From Hyphomicrobiales bacterium (GTDB taxonomy: Bacteria > Pseudomonadota > Alphaproteobacteria > Rhizobiales > Beijerinckiaceae), in contig JAQGJH010000094.1 of assembly GCA_028290705.1 (NCBI GenBank), forward strand, positions 1 through 37,038: a stretch of 37,038 nt of DNA, given 5' to 3'. The position numbers and the translations under genes were made by a program. The notes under the pieces were generated by a model. The model made no database searches and was not told the origin of the DNA. It worked only from the letters and a program-made list of their open reading frames with translations. Below, in pieces: positions 25,438 through 33,250 of the stretch; position 1 is the stretch's first letter; each line of letters opens with the position of its first letter.

Positions 25438-26279
25438 TCGCGCTGCAGCCCATCGGAGCCACAGGGAGCGGACGTCTCGGGTCAATGACGCGGTGGAGCC
25501 TGGCTGCCGCCTGTGTGGGGGCCCTGCATGCGGGCGCGGTCTGGGCGGCGCTTGCACTGGCTCCTCCAGCACCGCCGGCGGGCGCTCCGGACGCGACCAT
25601 CATGCTCGAACTCGAGCCCATCTCGCTGCCGGCCGATCCGTCCCCGGAGGCGCTCGCGCCGGGTCCCGAGGTCCAGGAGGCCGAGGCCGAGCCGCCGCCG
25701 GAACCGGAAAGCGAAACCGCCGCGCCCGAGCCGGCGCCTGCCGAAACCGCAGCTTTGCCGGACATGCCAGATGCCGAGGCGGTCTTGCCGCCGCCGGCCC
25801 GGGAGACTCCGCGCGAAGCGGAGCCGAAGCCACGGCTGCAAAAGGCGGAACCGAAGCCCAAGCCCAAACCGAAGCCTCGTCCAGAGCCGAGAGCGGTCAC
25901 TAGGCCCGAACGCAAAGTCGTGGCCCAGCGGCCGAGCGCTCCCGCGCGGGCGGCGCGCGCAGGTGAGACGAGCCAGGCGACCGTCGGGTCGAGCCTGGTG
26001 TCGCCGGCGGCGCGGTCGAGCTGGCAATCGCAGGTCGTGGCTCATCTCAATCGCAACAAGAGGTCGCTGCCCAATGGAGCGACCGGGGCGGCGCGCGTCG
26101 CCTTCAGGCTCGGGCAGGGCGGGCAGGTTCTTTCGGCGAGCGTCGCCGGGAGTTCGGGCGACCCCGTGCTCGATCAGGAGGCTTTGGCGCTCGTGCGCCG
26201 CGCGAGCCCGATGCCGCCCCCGCCGCCCGGAATGGGGGGCGTCATCGCGCTGGCGGTGCCGATCCGATTCACCCGATGA
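25434..26279 (+). CDS. tonB: TonB family energy transducer (set 2)
   Basis: 281 residues. One membrane helix (about 20-44) is followed by a long Pro/Glu-rich then Lys-Pro-rich spacer (EPKPKPKPKPRPEP near 140-155), and a TonB C-terminal domain from about 195 (SSWQSQVVAHLNRNKRSLPNGATGAARVAFRL). The Lys-Pro repeat spacer is classic, unlike the acidic spacer of TonB 1. This suggests the two transducers serve different receptors. The start overlaps the exbD stop (ATGA). Confidence 0.93.
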   Translation: MIALQPIGATGSGRLGSMTRWSLAAACVGALHAGAVWAALALAPPAPPAGAPDATIMLELEPISLPADPSPEALAPGPEVQEAEAEPPPEPESETAAPEPAPAETAALPDMPDAEAVLPPPARETPREAEPKPRLQKAEPKPKPKPKPRPEPRAVTRPERKVVAQRPSAPARAARAGETSQATVGSSLVSPAARSSWQSQVVAHLNRNKRSLPNGATGAARVAFRLGQGGQVLSASVAGSSGDPVLDQEALALVRRASPMPPPPPGMGGVIALAVPIRFTR

Positions 26280-26304
26280 GCGCGGCCACGGGGCGCGTCC
26301 TTCC

Positions 26305-26320
26305 GCCTCTTCGAGGCTTT
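26305..26320 (+). terminator. Weak hairpin after the second tonB
   Basis: GCCTC-TTC-GAGGC followed by TTT, 26 bases after the tonB stop. The stem is 5 bp and the T-run short, so termination here is uncertain. Confidence 0.25.
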
Positions 26321-26477
26321 GGGACCCGATGCGGCGCCGCGAGTTGCCCCTCGTTCAGCCCGCCGGGGCGCACACCGGTTCGCGCTCCGGGCCGCGCCTT
26401 GCCGAGGCAGGCGCAGAGGGCTTATGGGGTCGTGCACGAATGTGCCCTATAGTGAGCGCCGCGAGTCAGAGGAGCGG

Positions 26478-26681
26478 ATGATGCCGACGTTCGATTTCGA
26501 CAGATCCTGGCGGGAGGCCGCAGCCCTGATCGAGCAGGTCAAGGCGAAGGTCGGCCAGATCGAGGAGGAGCAGTCGACCCTCGACGTGAAGCGGGATCTG
26601 GCGCGCTGGCTCGAGCGCTTCGAGTCGCTCAGTACCGAACTGTCGGAGATGCGCGAGGAGGCGAATCGCGGCGGCGGCTAG
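26478..26681 (+). CDS. Small helical protein of unknown function
   Basis: 67 residues from the ATG at 26478, preceded by GAGGAG 3-4 bases upstream; the longer frame to 26319 has Arg-rich shadow composition. The whole sequence is predicted helical and coiled-coil-like: WREAAALIEQVKAKVGQIEEE, then LARWLERFESLSTELSEMREEA. No family is recognised. It stands alone between the tonB set and the bicupin gene. Confidence 0.65.
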   Translation: MMPTFDFDRSWREAAALIEQVKAKVGQIEEEQSTLDVKRDLARWLERFESLSTELSEMREEANRGGG

Positions 26682-26837
26682 CCGAAGCACAGCGGATCGG
26701 GCGGGCCGCGCGCCGGATGGCTTGGAAGTCTCACGGTGGTCTGGTACTTGATCTTAGGCCATCAGCCGAAAGTAGCGGGCCCAAGCTGCATCGTCTAAGA
26801 ACAGCGGGTCAGATCAACAAAATCAGCGAGGATCCCC

Positions 26838-28058
26838 ATGCCGCATGACGCACCCTCCCACTGGCACGAACCCAAGGCGGGCGAGAATGCTGGCCTCGGA
26901 AAGTTCGCCCGTCCGAAAATGCCCTATGACAAGTTCATGGAGGCGGAAGGCATTCCCTGCTACCGCAACATCGGCGTCCGGACGGTTCTCGACCTGCCGC
27001 TCCAGCCGTGGAAGCGCCTTGGCGGCCGCGGCAGCTACATCCAGCTTTTCGGCACCGAAGGCCTCTGGGGCTCCTATGTGGTCGAGGTGCCGGCCGGCGG
27101 GGCGCTGAACGTCGACAAGCACATGTACGAGAAGGTCGTGTTCGTGGTCGACGGACGCGGCTCGACCGAAGTCTGGAGCGACCCGGCCAGGAAGCAGACG
27201 TTCGAATGGCAGAAGGGGTCTTGCTTCTCGATCCCGCTGAACGCCAGCCATCGCTTCGTCAACGCGACCAACACGCCGGCGCTGCTCTATTGCGGCACGA
27301 CGGCTCCCAACGTCATGAACCTGTTCGACAACACGAATTTCATCTTCAACAACGATTTCAACTTCTCGGACCGTTACGCGGGCAACGACGACTTCTTCAA
27401 GTCCGTCGAGGACGTGGAGCCGGATCCGGTGCGCGGTCTCGCGATGCGCCGCACCAACTTCATCCCCGATCTCGTGAATTGCGAGCTGCCGCTGGATAAC
27501 CGCCGTTCGCCGGGCTATCGCCGCGTCGAGCCGCACATGGCGGGCAACCGGTTCTATTTCTGGATCGGCCAGCACGAGACCGGCCGCTATTCCAAGGCCC
27601 ACAAGCACATGTCGGCGGCGGTGCTGCTCTGCCTGAAGGGCAAGGGCTACACCTATACCTGGCCGGCCGAACTCGGCATGACGCCCTGGAAGGACGGTTT
27701 CGCGGATCGCGTGAAGCAGCAGAACTACGAGTATGGCGGACTGGTCTCGGCCGCGCCGATGTCGGGCGACTGGTTCCACCAGCACTTCGGCATCAGCAAG
27801 GATCCGCTGCGCGTCAGCGCCTGGCATGGACCGAACAACCAGCGTTCGCGCAAGGCCGGCCTGCCGGGCGAAGCGCTGATGGATTACGGCGCGATCGATC
27901 TGAAGAAGGGCGGCAGCGCCATTCCCTATTGCGACGAGGATCCGTTCCTGCGTCAGGAATTCGCCCGCCGCCTCGGTGAGGAAGGTGTGCAGTCGCGCAT
28001 GAAGGAAGAGTTCTACAAGGACGAAGCGGCAGGCGACGCCGTCGGCAACATCATGTGA
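26838..28058 (+). CDS. Bicupin domain protein
   Basis: 406 residues, start ATG behind CGAGGATCCCC. Two cupin barrels can be seen. The first (about 65-155) has VEVPAGGALNVDKHMYEKVVFVVDGRGSTEVW. The second (about 230-340) has WIGQHETGRYSKAHKHMSAAVLLCLKGKGYTYTWP, with a HKH metal-ligand pair; the first barrel keeps His/Glu in KHMYEKVV. This layout resembles gentisate-dioxygenase-like bicupins, but the substrate cannot be read. Its transcript ends at a strong terminator. The aldolase and TctC genes downstream may act in the same catabolic route. Confidence 0.85.
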   Translation: MPHDAPSHWHEPKAGENAGLGKFARPKMPYDKFMEAEGIPCYRNIGVRTVLDLPLQPWKRLGGRGSYIQLFGTEGLWGSYVVEVPAGGALNVDKHMYEKVVFVVDGRGSTEVWSDPARKQTFEWQKGSCFSIPLNASHRFVNATNTPALLYCGTTAPNVMNLFDNTNFIFNNDFNFSDRYAGNDDFFKSVEDVEPDPVRGLAMRRTNFIPDLVNCELPLDNRRSPGYRRVEPHMAGNRFYFWIGQHETGRYSKAHKHMSAAVLLCLKGKGYTYTWPAELGMTPWKDGFADRVKQQNYEYGGLVSAAPMSGDWFHQHFGISKDPLRVSAWHGPNNQRSRKAGLPGEALMDYGAIDLKKGGSAIPYCDEDPFLRQEFARRLGEEGVQSRMKEEFYKDEAAGDAVGNIM

Positions 28059-28082
28059 CGTTCGGCGCATTCGCGCCCAGGA

Positions 28083-28119
28083 GCCCGGCGGCGCTGATGC
28101 GTCGCCGGGCTTTTTTTTT
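28083..28119 (+). terminator. Intrinsic terminator of the bicupin gene
   Basis: GCCCGGCG (28083-28090) pairs with CGCCGGGC (28103-28110), a perfect 8-bp stem with a 12-base loop, followed by nine T residues (28111-28119). It lies 25 bases after the stop codon. Confidence 0.95.
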
Positions 28120-28125
28120 GCCGCA

Positions 28126-28419
28126 TCAGGACTGCAGCTGAAAGCTTTTCGTCCGTGCGGAGAGATGGCGACGCATCGGCTCTTCCCACTGCTCGCCCAG
28201 GCCTTGGGGTTGAGCGGCCGGATTTTCGAAGGCCAGCGCCTTGGCGGCCGAAAAGCTGATGCGGAAGTCGTCGCAGCTCCGGTCGGGCTCCGTCGCCGTC
28301 AGGGACGCGACTCCACGCGGATACGTGCAACGCATGTTGCGGTCCGGCGCGAGGCTCTGGTACCGGCAATTGGCGCAGGTTCTGGCCGCGTGAGGATTGG
28401 TTGGGGGCATGGAACGCAT
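28126..28419 (-). CDS. Hypothetical protein with four-cysteine metal-binding pattern
   Basis: 97 residues from the ATG at 28419; ATG at 28410 is equally possible. The N-terminal half carries CANC, then MRCTYPRG and DRSCDDF, a C-x2-C...C...C pattern that could bind zinc or an iron-sulfur cluster. The C-terminal half is unremarkable. Such short proteins occur near nitrate or aldolase genes in alphaproteobacteria, but I recognise no family. The ribosome site is weak, so the gene is likely but not certain. Confidence 0.55.
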   Translation of the reverse strand: MRSMPPTNPHAARTCANCRYQSLAPDRNMRCTYPRGVASLTATEPDRSCDDFRISFSAAKALAFENPAAQPQGLGEQWEEPMRRHLSARTKSFQLQS

Positions 28420-28640
28420 CCGGGTACAAAGTTCATTGCGAACTCTGTCACAGCCGGATTGCCGTACCGTTCGGGCCGATAACCAAATCGGCGGGAATTT
28501 CGTAAGCATTCGTTAGAGCTTGGGGCGGCGGTCACGCGGTCCCGTCAAGCCCGCGGGTTTGCGCGGTCCGGAAGGCCTCTGCTAGTCTGGGCCGATCAAT
28601 GGTTCGCGCCCGAACACAAGGGCGGCAAAGGGAGGCTCGC

Positions 28641-29426
28641 ATGCAAGTCGTCGCACCGGGATTTACCGCCGACAGGTCCAAGCCGCAAATGAGCGACGCC
28701 GAATGGGCGACGCGCTGCGATCTGGCCGCCGCATTTCGCATGGCTCATCACCTGGGATGGAACGACCGCGTCACCAACCACATCACGGCGCGGCTGCCCG
28801 ACAATCCGCACCATTTTCTGATGAACCCGCGCGGTCTCGGCTGGCATGAAGTGACGGCTTCGAGCCTCGTCAAGGCGGATCTCGATGGAAACATCCTGAG
28901 CGACCTCGGTGAATATTCGCTCGGGCCGGCGGGTTTCAACTTCCACAGCGCGATCCTGCGCGCCAATCCGCATCTGAATTGCTCGATCCACGTTCACGCG
29001 CGCCCAGGCGTCGTGATCGCGGCGACGCGTGACGGCCTGATGATCGTCGACCAGACCGGCTGCCACCTGCATGGCGAAGTGGCCTATCACCAGTTCGAAG
29101 GCTTTGCCGAAGAGAAGGACGAGGCACCGCGCATCGTCAGCGACCTCGGCAAGAAGATGACGATGATCATGTGGAACCACGGTCTGCTGTCCGTCGGCCG
29201 CACGATCGGCGAAGCGGTTCTCTACATGCGCCGGCTCGTCGACGCCTGCGAGGTGCAGGTGCAACTGATGTCGACCGGCGCAGAAATCCGCCGGATTCCG
29301 GAAGACGTCCTCGATTTCACCCGGAGCCAGATCGACAAGAAGCGGCAGAGCCCGGCCTACTCGACCGAAGAATGGAAGATGTATCTGCGTGTCGTGGAAG
29401 GGCTCGATCCGTCCTACCGCACCTGA
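28641..29426 (+). CDS. Class II aldolase/adducin family protein
   Basis: 261 residues from the ATG at 28641, chosen for AGGGAGG 6 bases upstream. The family signatures are visible: GWNDRVTNHITARLPD near the N-terminus, LMNPRGLGWHEVTASSLVKADLDG, the zinc HVH of CSIHVHARPGVVIA, and the third ligand in WNHGLLSVGRT. Members cleave or epimerise phosphorylated sugars or decarboxylate hydroxy acids; the substrate here is unknown. A long hairpin terminator follows. Together with the bicupin and TctC-type genes it may form a small-acid catabolic cluster. Confidence 0.92.
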   Translation: MQVVAPGFTADRSKPQMSDAEWATRCDLAAAFRMAHHLGWNDRVTNHITARLPDNPHHFLMNPRGLGWHEVTASSLVKADLDGNILSDLGEYSLGPAGFNFHSAILRANPHLNCSIHVHARPGVVIAATRDGLMIVDQTGCHLHGEVAYHQFEGFAEEKDEAPRIVSDLGKKMTMIMWNHGLLSVGRTIGEAVLYMRRLVDACEVQVQLMSTGAEIRRIPEDVLDFTRSQIDKKRQSPAYSTEEWKMYLRVVEGLDPSYRT

Positions 29427-29444
29427 TGCAACGAGTATCCAGGG

Positions 29445-29475
29445 GGGCCGCAATCCAGCCGGATTGCGGCCCTTT
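29445..29475 (+). terminator. Hairpin terminator between the aldolase and TctC genes
   Basis: A perfect 12-bp stem (29445-29456 with 29461-29472, 4-base loop) is followed by TTTCCTCATTT on the plus strand. It lies between two convergent genes and can stop transcription from the plus side; on the minus strand it lacks a T-run. Confidence 0.8.
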
Positions 29476-29477
29476 CC

Positions 29478-30539
29478 TCATTTGCCGGCGTCGATGGCGA
29501 TCTGCACGATGTCTTTGGGCGTGGCGATGATGTCGTCGCTGATCTTCTGAACCTCGACACCCGGCGTCGGGTCGAGTTCCGCCGAGGCGCGCTCGGCATC
29601 GGCGATGAAAGCCGGATCCTTGACCATTTCGTCGAAGGCCTTGCGAAGCGCCGCGAGCCGCTCCGGTGGAATGTCCTTGGGCACCAGCAAGGCCCGGCCG
29701 ATGGCCGAGCCGCTGCTCAAGAATTCCGCGACCTTCTTGTGCTTCGGATCGTCGAGGAGATCCTGCATCAGCGGAACGTCCTTGAGGTCTTTGTGGCGGA
29801 CGAGGCCCGACTGGATGACCGGACGCAGGCTGCCGTCGATGACTTCGGCACGACGGCTCCACGTGTTCCAGGCGCTGGAAATCAGATCGACCTCGCCGCG
29901 TGCGAGAGCCATGGGATAGTCGTTCGATCCCGGATAGCCGCAAATGATTTCGAACTTGAAGCCTCCGAAGGCCTTGAGCATGGCGGGATTGATGTAACTC
30001 TGTCCGATGCGGCCGCTGCAGCCGACGTTGGTCTTCACCTTGCGCAAGTCCTCGAGAGTCTGGGCGGGCGAGCCCTTGCGCATCATGAAGACGGCGTTGA
30101 CGTTGGCGAAGGAGCCGATATAGGCGAAATCCTGGACGTTCCACTTGCCGATGGCCGGATCGGTCAATTGCGTATGCGCGATGGTCTCGGGAAAGAGGCC
30201 CATCATGGCGCCGTCTTTCGGGGCGTTCGTGTAAAAGAACGCCACGCCCACGACGCCGCTGCCGCCGGGCTTGGATTGCACGATGATGTTGGGCTTGCCG
30301 GGGATGTATTTCGGCATGTGCGCCGCCGCCAGCCGGGCGTAGAGATCGTAGGATCCGCCGGGCGGGTGGCCGATCAGAATGACCAGCGTCTTGCCCTTGT
30401 AGAAGCTCTCGACCGCAGCCTCCGCATCGGCTGACGTGCCCTGCGCCAGCGAAGGCGTCGTCGGGAATGCGATGAGGGCTGCCGCAGCGACGGCCAGTGC
30501 CGTTCGACGCGCGATTCCACCTTGCTTGACCTTGAGCAC
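29478..30539 (-). CDS. TctC/Bug-type tripartite tricarboxylate transporter substrate-binding protein, orphan
   Basis: 353 residues. The start is a GTG at 30539, supported by GGGAGG 5 bases upstream; the overlapping ATG at 30541 is out of frame. A signal peptide (RRTALAVAAAALIAFPTTPSLAQ) is followed by the Bug-family IGHPPGGSYDLYARLAAAHMPKYIPGKPNIIVQSKPGGSG and IPPERLAALRKAFDEMVKDPAFIADA. TctA and TctB permease genes are not adjacent, as is common for Bug proteins. Ligands are usually carboxylates. It may supply or sense a substrate of the aldolase/bicupin genes. Confidence 0.93.
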   Translation of the reverse strand: MLKVKQGGIARRTALAVAAAALIAFPTTPSLAQGTSADAEAAVESFYKGKTLVILIGHPPGGSYDLYARLAAAHMPKYIPGKPNIIVQSKPGGSGVVGVAFFYTNAPKDGAMMGLFPETIAHTQLTDPAIGKWNVQDFAYIGSFANVNAVFMMRKGSPAQTLEDLRKVKTNVGCSGRIGQSYINPAMLKAFGGFKFEIICGYPGSNDYPMALARGEVDLISSAWNTWSRRAEVIDGSLRPVIQSGLVRHKDLKDVPLMQDLLDDPKHKKVAEFLSSGSAIGRALLVPKDIPPERLAALRKAFDEMVKDPAFIADAERASAELDPTPGVEVQKISDDIIATPKDIVQIAIDAGK

Positions 30540-30657
30540 ATAAACCTCCCGGGATTGTTGCGAGGCGATCCGGTCGTTGCCGGCCTCTTCCCGAAAGGTG
30601 CACCACGGCCGCGTTCGGCGTCAAACGCCGAACTGCCGATGCCTCTTCACGTTTGGC

Positions 30658-31164
30658 TCAGCGATCCATCGCCATCAGCTGGCGGCGCTGGTTCTGGCTG
30701 ATCAGCCTCGACTTGGAGACGTCGATGAAGTCGTCGGCAGCGTGTGGAGCCCGGCTTCCCACGAAGGTGCGCATACCTTCGGGCGTCATCACCACGTCGC
30801 CTGCAACGAGCGTCGTGTCCAGCATCAGCGCCTTCATGGGATCTTCGCCGTTCTTGCAGCAGATGGCCTCGACCTTGGCGGGAGGCGCTTCCTTGCGGGG
30901 TTTGGCGGCCTGCGCGCCGCGCCGACGCTGGCGCGGCTCGCCGTACGGGCTGCTGTAATGATCGTAGCCGTAATTGTCGTAGGAGGGTCCGGGGCTGTTG
31001 TAAGCCGGTCCGGACCTCTGCCCACCGAAAAGCGAGTCGAGAAAGCCCGCCTGCACGGCGCCGGCGGTCCCCGTGAGCAGACCGAGGCCGAGCGTGAATG
31101 CGATTCCGGTGCGCAAGGCAATCCCGGTGCGGTGCGCGCGCAGGCTCTCGATGGCGATCGACAT
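30658..31164 (-). CDS. Exported hypothetical protein
   Basis: 168 residues from the ATG at 31164, chosen for AGGAGA 5-6 bases upstream; the frame to 31221 is longer. A signal peptide-like segment (GIAFTLGLGLLTGTAGAVQA) precedes a Ser/Tyr/Pro/Gly-rich stretch (SGPAYNSPGPSYDNYGYD). A basic linker and a compact C-terminal domain follow, with ICCKNGEDPMKALMLDTTLVAGDVVMTPEGMRTFVG and DDFIDVSKSRLIS. The family is not recognised. It is divergent to nasT; the 204-base gap shows no clear shared operator. Confidence 0.75.
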   Translation of the reverse strand: MSIAIESLRAHRTGIALRTGIAFTLGLGLLTGTAGAVQAGFLDSLFGGQRSGPAYNSPGPSYDNYGYDHYSSPYGEPRQRRRGAQAAKPRKEAPPAKVEAICCKNGEDPMKALMLDTTLVAGDVVMTPEGMRTFVGSRAPHAADDFIDVSKSRLISQNQRRQLMAMDR

Positions 31165-31368
31165 GGTCGTCTCCTGGATCGTTTCCGAAGGTGTTCGTCT
31201 GGTGTCGGCAAGGGAACGCACCAGATCTGGAAACGTGGGTCAGCTTACGCTTGACATGGGTTCGGCCATGTGTGCCACGACACGTGCCTGCATCGGCCGT
31301 CCGGCGGCACACATCCTGCTTCGCCGACCGGTGTCGTCCCATCCCCGAGAGTCCAGACGCCGTCGATT

Positions 31369-31953
31369 ATGGATACGCCCCTCAAAGCCCTCGTGGTCGA
31401 CGAAAGCCCGATCCGCGCCGCCATCATCGAGGCGGGATTGAGGGAAGCTGGGTTCTCGGAGGTCGTGCGGCTCGACACGACCGTGAGGCTGATCGCCCGC
31501 ATCGGCGAGATCGATCCCGACATCGTGGTGATCGACCTCGCCAATCCGCAGCGCGACACGCTCGAGCAGATGTTTCTCGTCAGCCGTCTCGTCAAACGGC
31601 CCATCACGATGTTCGTCGACCAGTCCGACGCCGAGCAGACGAAGGCGGCGATCGAGGCCGGGGTCTCGGCTTACGTCGTCGACGGGCTGCGGCGCGATCG
31701 GGTGAAGAACATCGTCGAAATGTGCGTCACCCGATTCCGCGCCTATTCACGGCTCGAAGGCGATCTGTCGCGGGCCCAGGGCGCGCTCGAAGACCGCAAG
31801 ACGATCGACCGCGCCAAGGCCTTGGTGATGAAGGCGCGCGGCATCGATGAGGACACGGCATATGCGCTCCTGCGCACCACCGCGATGAACAAGAAGAAGC
31901 GCATCGTGGAGATTGCGCGTTCCATTCTCACCGCCTCGGAGTTGCTCGGATGA
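31369..31953 (+). CDS. nasT: NasT: ANTAR-domain transcription antiterminator
   Basis: 194 residues from the ATG at 31369, the first start compatible with family length. A receiver-like domain (about 5-120) has DESPIRAAI and DPDIVVIDLANP. The C-terminal ANTAR RNA-binding domain (about 135-194) has TIDRAKALVMKARGIDEDTAYALLRTTAMNKKKRIVEIARSIL. NasT binds paired-hairpin leaders of nitrate genes and prevents termination when NasS releases it in nitrate. The target leader is visible at 33128-33215, upstream of nrtA. The stop overlaps nasS as ATGA. Confidence 0.94.
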   Translation: MDTPLKALVVDESPIRAAIIEAGLREAGFSEVVRLDTTVRLIARIGEIDPDIVVIDLANPQRDTLEQMFLVSRLVKRPITMFVDQSDAEQTKAAIEAGVSAYVVDGLRRDRVKNIVEMCVTRFRAYSRLEGDLSRAQGALEDRKTIDRAKALVMKARGIDEDTAYALLRTTAMNKKKRIVEIARSILTASELLG

Positions 31954-32996
31954 TCGAGGTCAGGGTCGGATATCTGCCGTTGACGGACGCCGCGAGTTTG
32001 ATCGTGGCGGCCGATTTCGGCTTCGCCGAGCGCGAAGGCTTGAAGATTGATCTCCAGCGCGACGTTTCCTGGGCCAATCTCCGGGACAAGCTGATCGTCG
32101 GTCACATCGAGGCCGCGCATCTGCTGGCGCCGCTCGCCATTGCGACGACGCTCGGCGTGGGGCAGTTGCGCAGTTCGCTTCGCGCGATCTACGTGCTGAA
32201 TGCCAACGGAACCGCCATCACGCTTTCCACGGCCCTCGCGGCCGAACTCGCGGCCATGCGGCCGGGCGCTCTCGCATCCTATTCCGAAACGGCGCTGGCG
32301 CTGGGCGAACTCGTCGAGCGGCGTCGCAAGGCCGGTGAGCGAAGTCTCTCTTTCGCATCGGTTTTTCCCTTCTCGTCGCACACCTATCTGCTGCGACGGT
32401 TCTTCGCGCTGGGCGGCATCGATCCTGCGGCCGACGTCGAGATCGTGGTCGTGCCGCCGCCCTACATGGTCGACTGCATCGACAAAGGCCTGATCGATGG
32501 TTTCTGCGTCGGCAGCCCCTGGAACTCGCTGGCGGTCGACCAGGGCAAGGGCGTCATCGCCGCATTGGGGTGCGAACTCGCGCCGGACGGCGTCGAGAAG
32601 GTTTTGGCCGTTCCCGAGGGCTCGCCACTGATCAACGGCCCGGCCGGCTCGAAACTCCTGCGAGCCCTGGGGGCCGCGTCGCATTATATTTCGCAGCCGG
32701 AAAACATCGCGCGTGTCTCGCGGGCGCTTGCGGCGCCGGAGAGGTTCGACATGTCCGAAGAGGTGATCGCCCGGACGCTGTCGGGCGATATCGTGCTGGA
32801 CCCGGCCGGGCGGCGCCGACGCGCGGAGGGCTTTATTCGTTTCGAAGGACGCGGGCTCAACCGGCCGGATCCTGCGACCGGGAGCCTCGTGTTCGGCGAA
32901 ATGGTCGCGGCGGGCCAGATCAAGGCGACGGCCGAGGGTGCGAAACTGGCTTCGCGGGTGTTCACCCCGGACGTCTACGACCGCGCCTTCAGGTAA
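31950..32996 (+). CDS. nasS: NasS: cytoplasmic nitrate-sensing CmpA/NrtA-like protein
   Basis: 348 residues beginning directly with VRVGYLPLTDAASLIVAADFGFAEREGLKIDL, without a signal peptide. This separates sensor NasS from transporter NrtA. VPPPYMVDCIDKGLIDGFCVGSPWN matches the NrtA equivalent at 33251 residue for residue in its core. NasS holds NasT inactive without nitrate or nitrite. Translation is coupled to nasT by an ATGA overlap. Confidence 0.93.
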   Translation: MIEVRVGYLPLTDAASLIVAADFGFAEREGLKIDLQRDVSWANLRDKLIVGHIEAAHLLAPLAIATTLGVGQLRSSLRAIYVLNANGTAITLSTALAAELAAMRPGALASYSETALALGELVERRRKAGERSLSFASVFPFSSHTYLLRRFFALGGIDPAADVEIVVVPPPYMVDCIDKGLIDGFCVGSPWNSLAVDQGKGVIAALGCELAPDGVEKVLAVPEGSPLINGPAGSKLLRALGAASHYISQPENIARVSRALAAPERFDMSEEVIARTLSGDIVLDPAGRRRRAEGFIRFEGRGLNRPDPATGSLVFGEMVAAGQIKATAEGAKLASRVFTPDVYDRAFR

Positions 32997-33102
32997 GTGC
33001 TGCATTGCACAAAAACTAGCCACTCGCCGCTAAACTCATCCTCGGGTGCGGAATCGCGCGTCAACCGAGGGCGGACGTCCGGTCGATGCCGAGGCCTTCG
33101 GG

Positions 33103-33119
33103 TTGGCACGGGTCTTGAA
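33103..33119 (+). promoter_or_regulatory. Sigma-54-like promoter of the nitrate transport operon
   Basis: TTGGCACG, 4 bases, TTGAA fits the sigma-54 consensus TTGGCACG-N4-TTGCA with one mismatch, an A for the C of the -12 GC. The expected start near 33130 lies at the foot of the first ANTAR hairpin, which is where a leader for NasT should begin. The mismatch is at an important base, so the call is moderate. No upstream NtrC site was identified. Confidence 0.5.
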
Positions 33120-33127
33120 TGTATTCA

Positions 33128-33148
33128 GGACCGGCAACGAGGCCGTCC
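33128..33148 (+). promoter_or_regulatory. ANTAR-target hairpin P1 in the nrtA leader
   Basis: CGGC (33132-33135) and GCCG (33142-33145) enclose the hexaloop AACGAG. A one-base bulge (33131) allows GGA/TCC to extend the stem. The loop has A at position 1 and G at position 4, the two bases required in ANTAR-binding hairpins. Confidence 0.75.
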
Positions 33149-33162
33149 AAATTCCGACATTC

Positions 33163-33180
33163 GACAGCAACGCCGCTGTC
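33163..33180 (+). promoter_or_regulatory. ANTAR-target hairpin P2 overlapping the terminator
   Basis: GACAGC (33163-33168) and GCTGTC (33175-33180) form a perfect 6-bp stem around the hexaloop AACGCC, again A at 1 and G at 4. Its loop and 3' arm (33171-33180) are part of the terminator's left arm, so P2 and terminator cannot form together. Confidence 0.85.
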
Positions 33181-33215
33181 TCCGCGCCCAACGGCGCGGA
33201 GCGCGGCGTTTTTTT
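33171..33215 (+). terminator. Regulated intrinsic terminator in the nrtA leader
   Basis: CTCCGCGCC (33180-33188) pairs with GGCGCGGAG (33193-33201) around CAAC. CGCCGC (33171-33176) pairs with GCGGCG (33203-33208) to extend the stem, and seven T residues follow (33209-33215). It ends 35 bases before the nrtA start and should stop transcription unless NasT stabilises P2. Confidence 0.93.
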
Positions 33216-33250
33216 ATTCGGCCACGACTTTTGCACACGAGGGGACAGAC

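Noticed and set aside
32997-33010. NtrC-type site near the end of nasS (GTGC-N6-GCAC)
   Set aside because: The half-sites are in inverse order to the NtrC consensus GCACC-N5-GGTGC.
33111-33132. Imperfect inverted repeat GGTCTTGAAT/ATTCAGGACC as ANTAR hairpin P1
   Set aside because: Its hexaloop would be ATGTAT without G at position 4 and it overlaps the likely promoter; CGGC-AACGAG-GCCG is the better P1.
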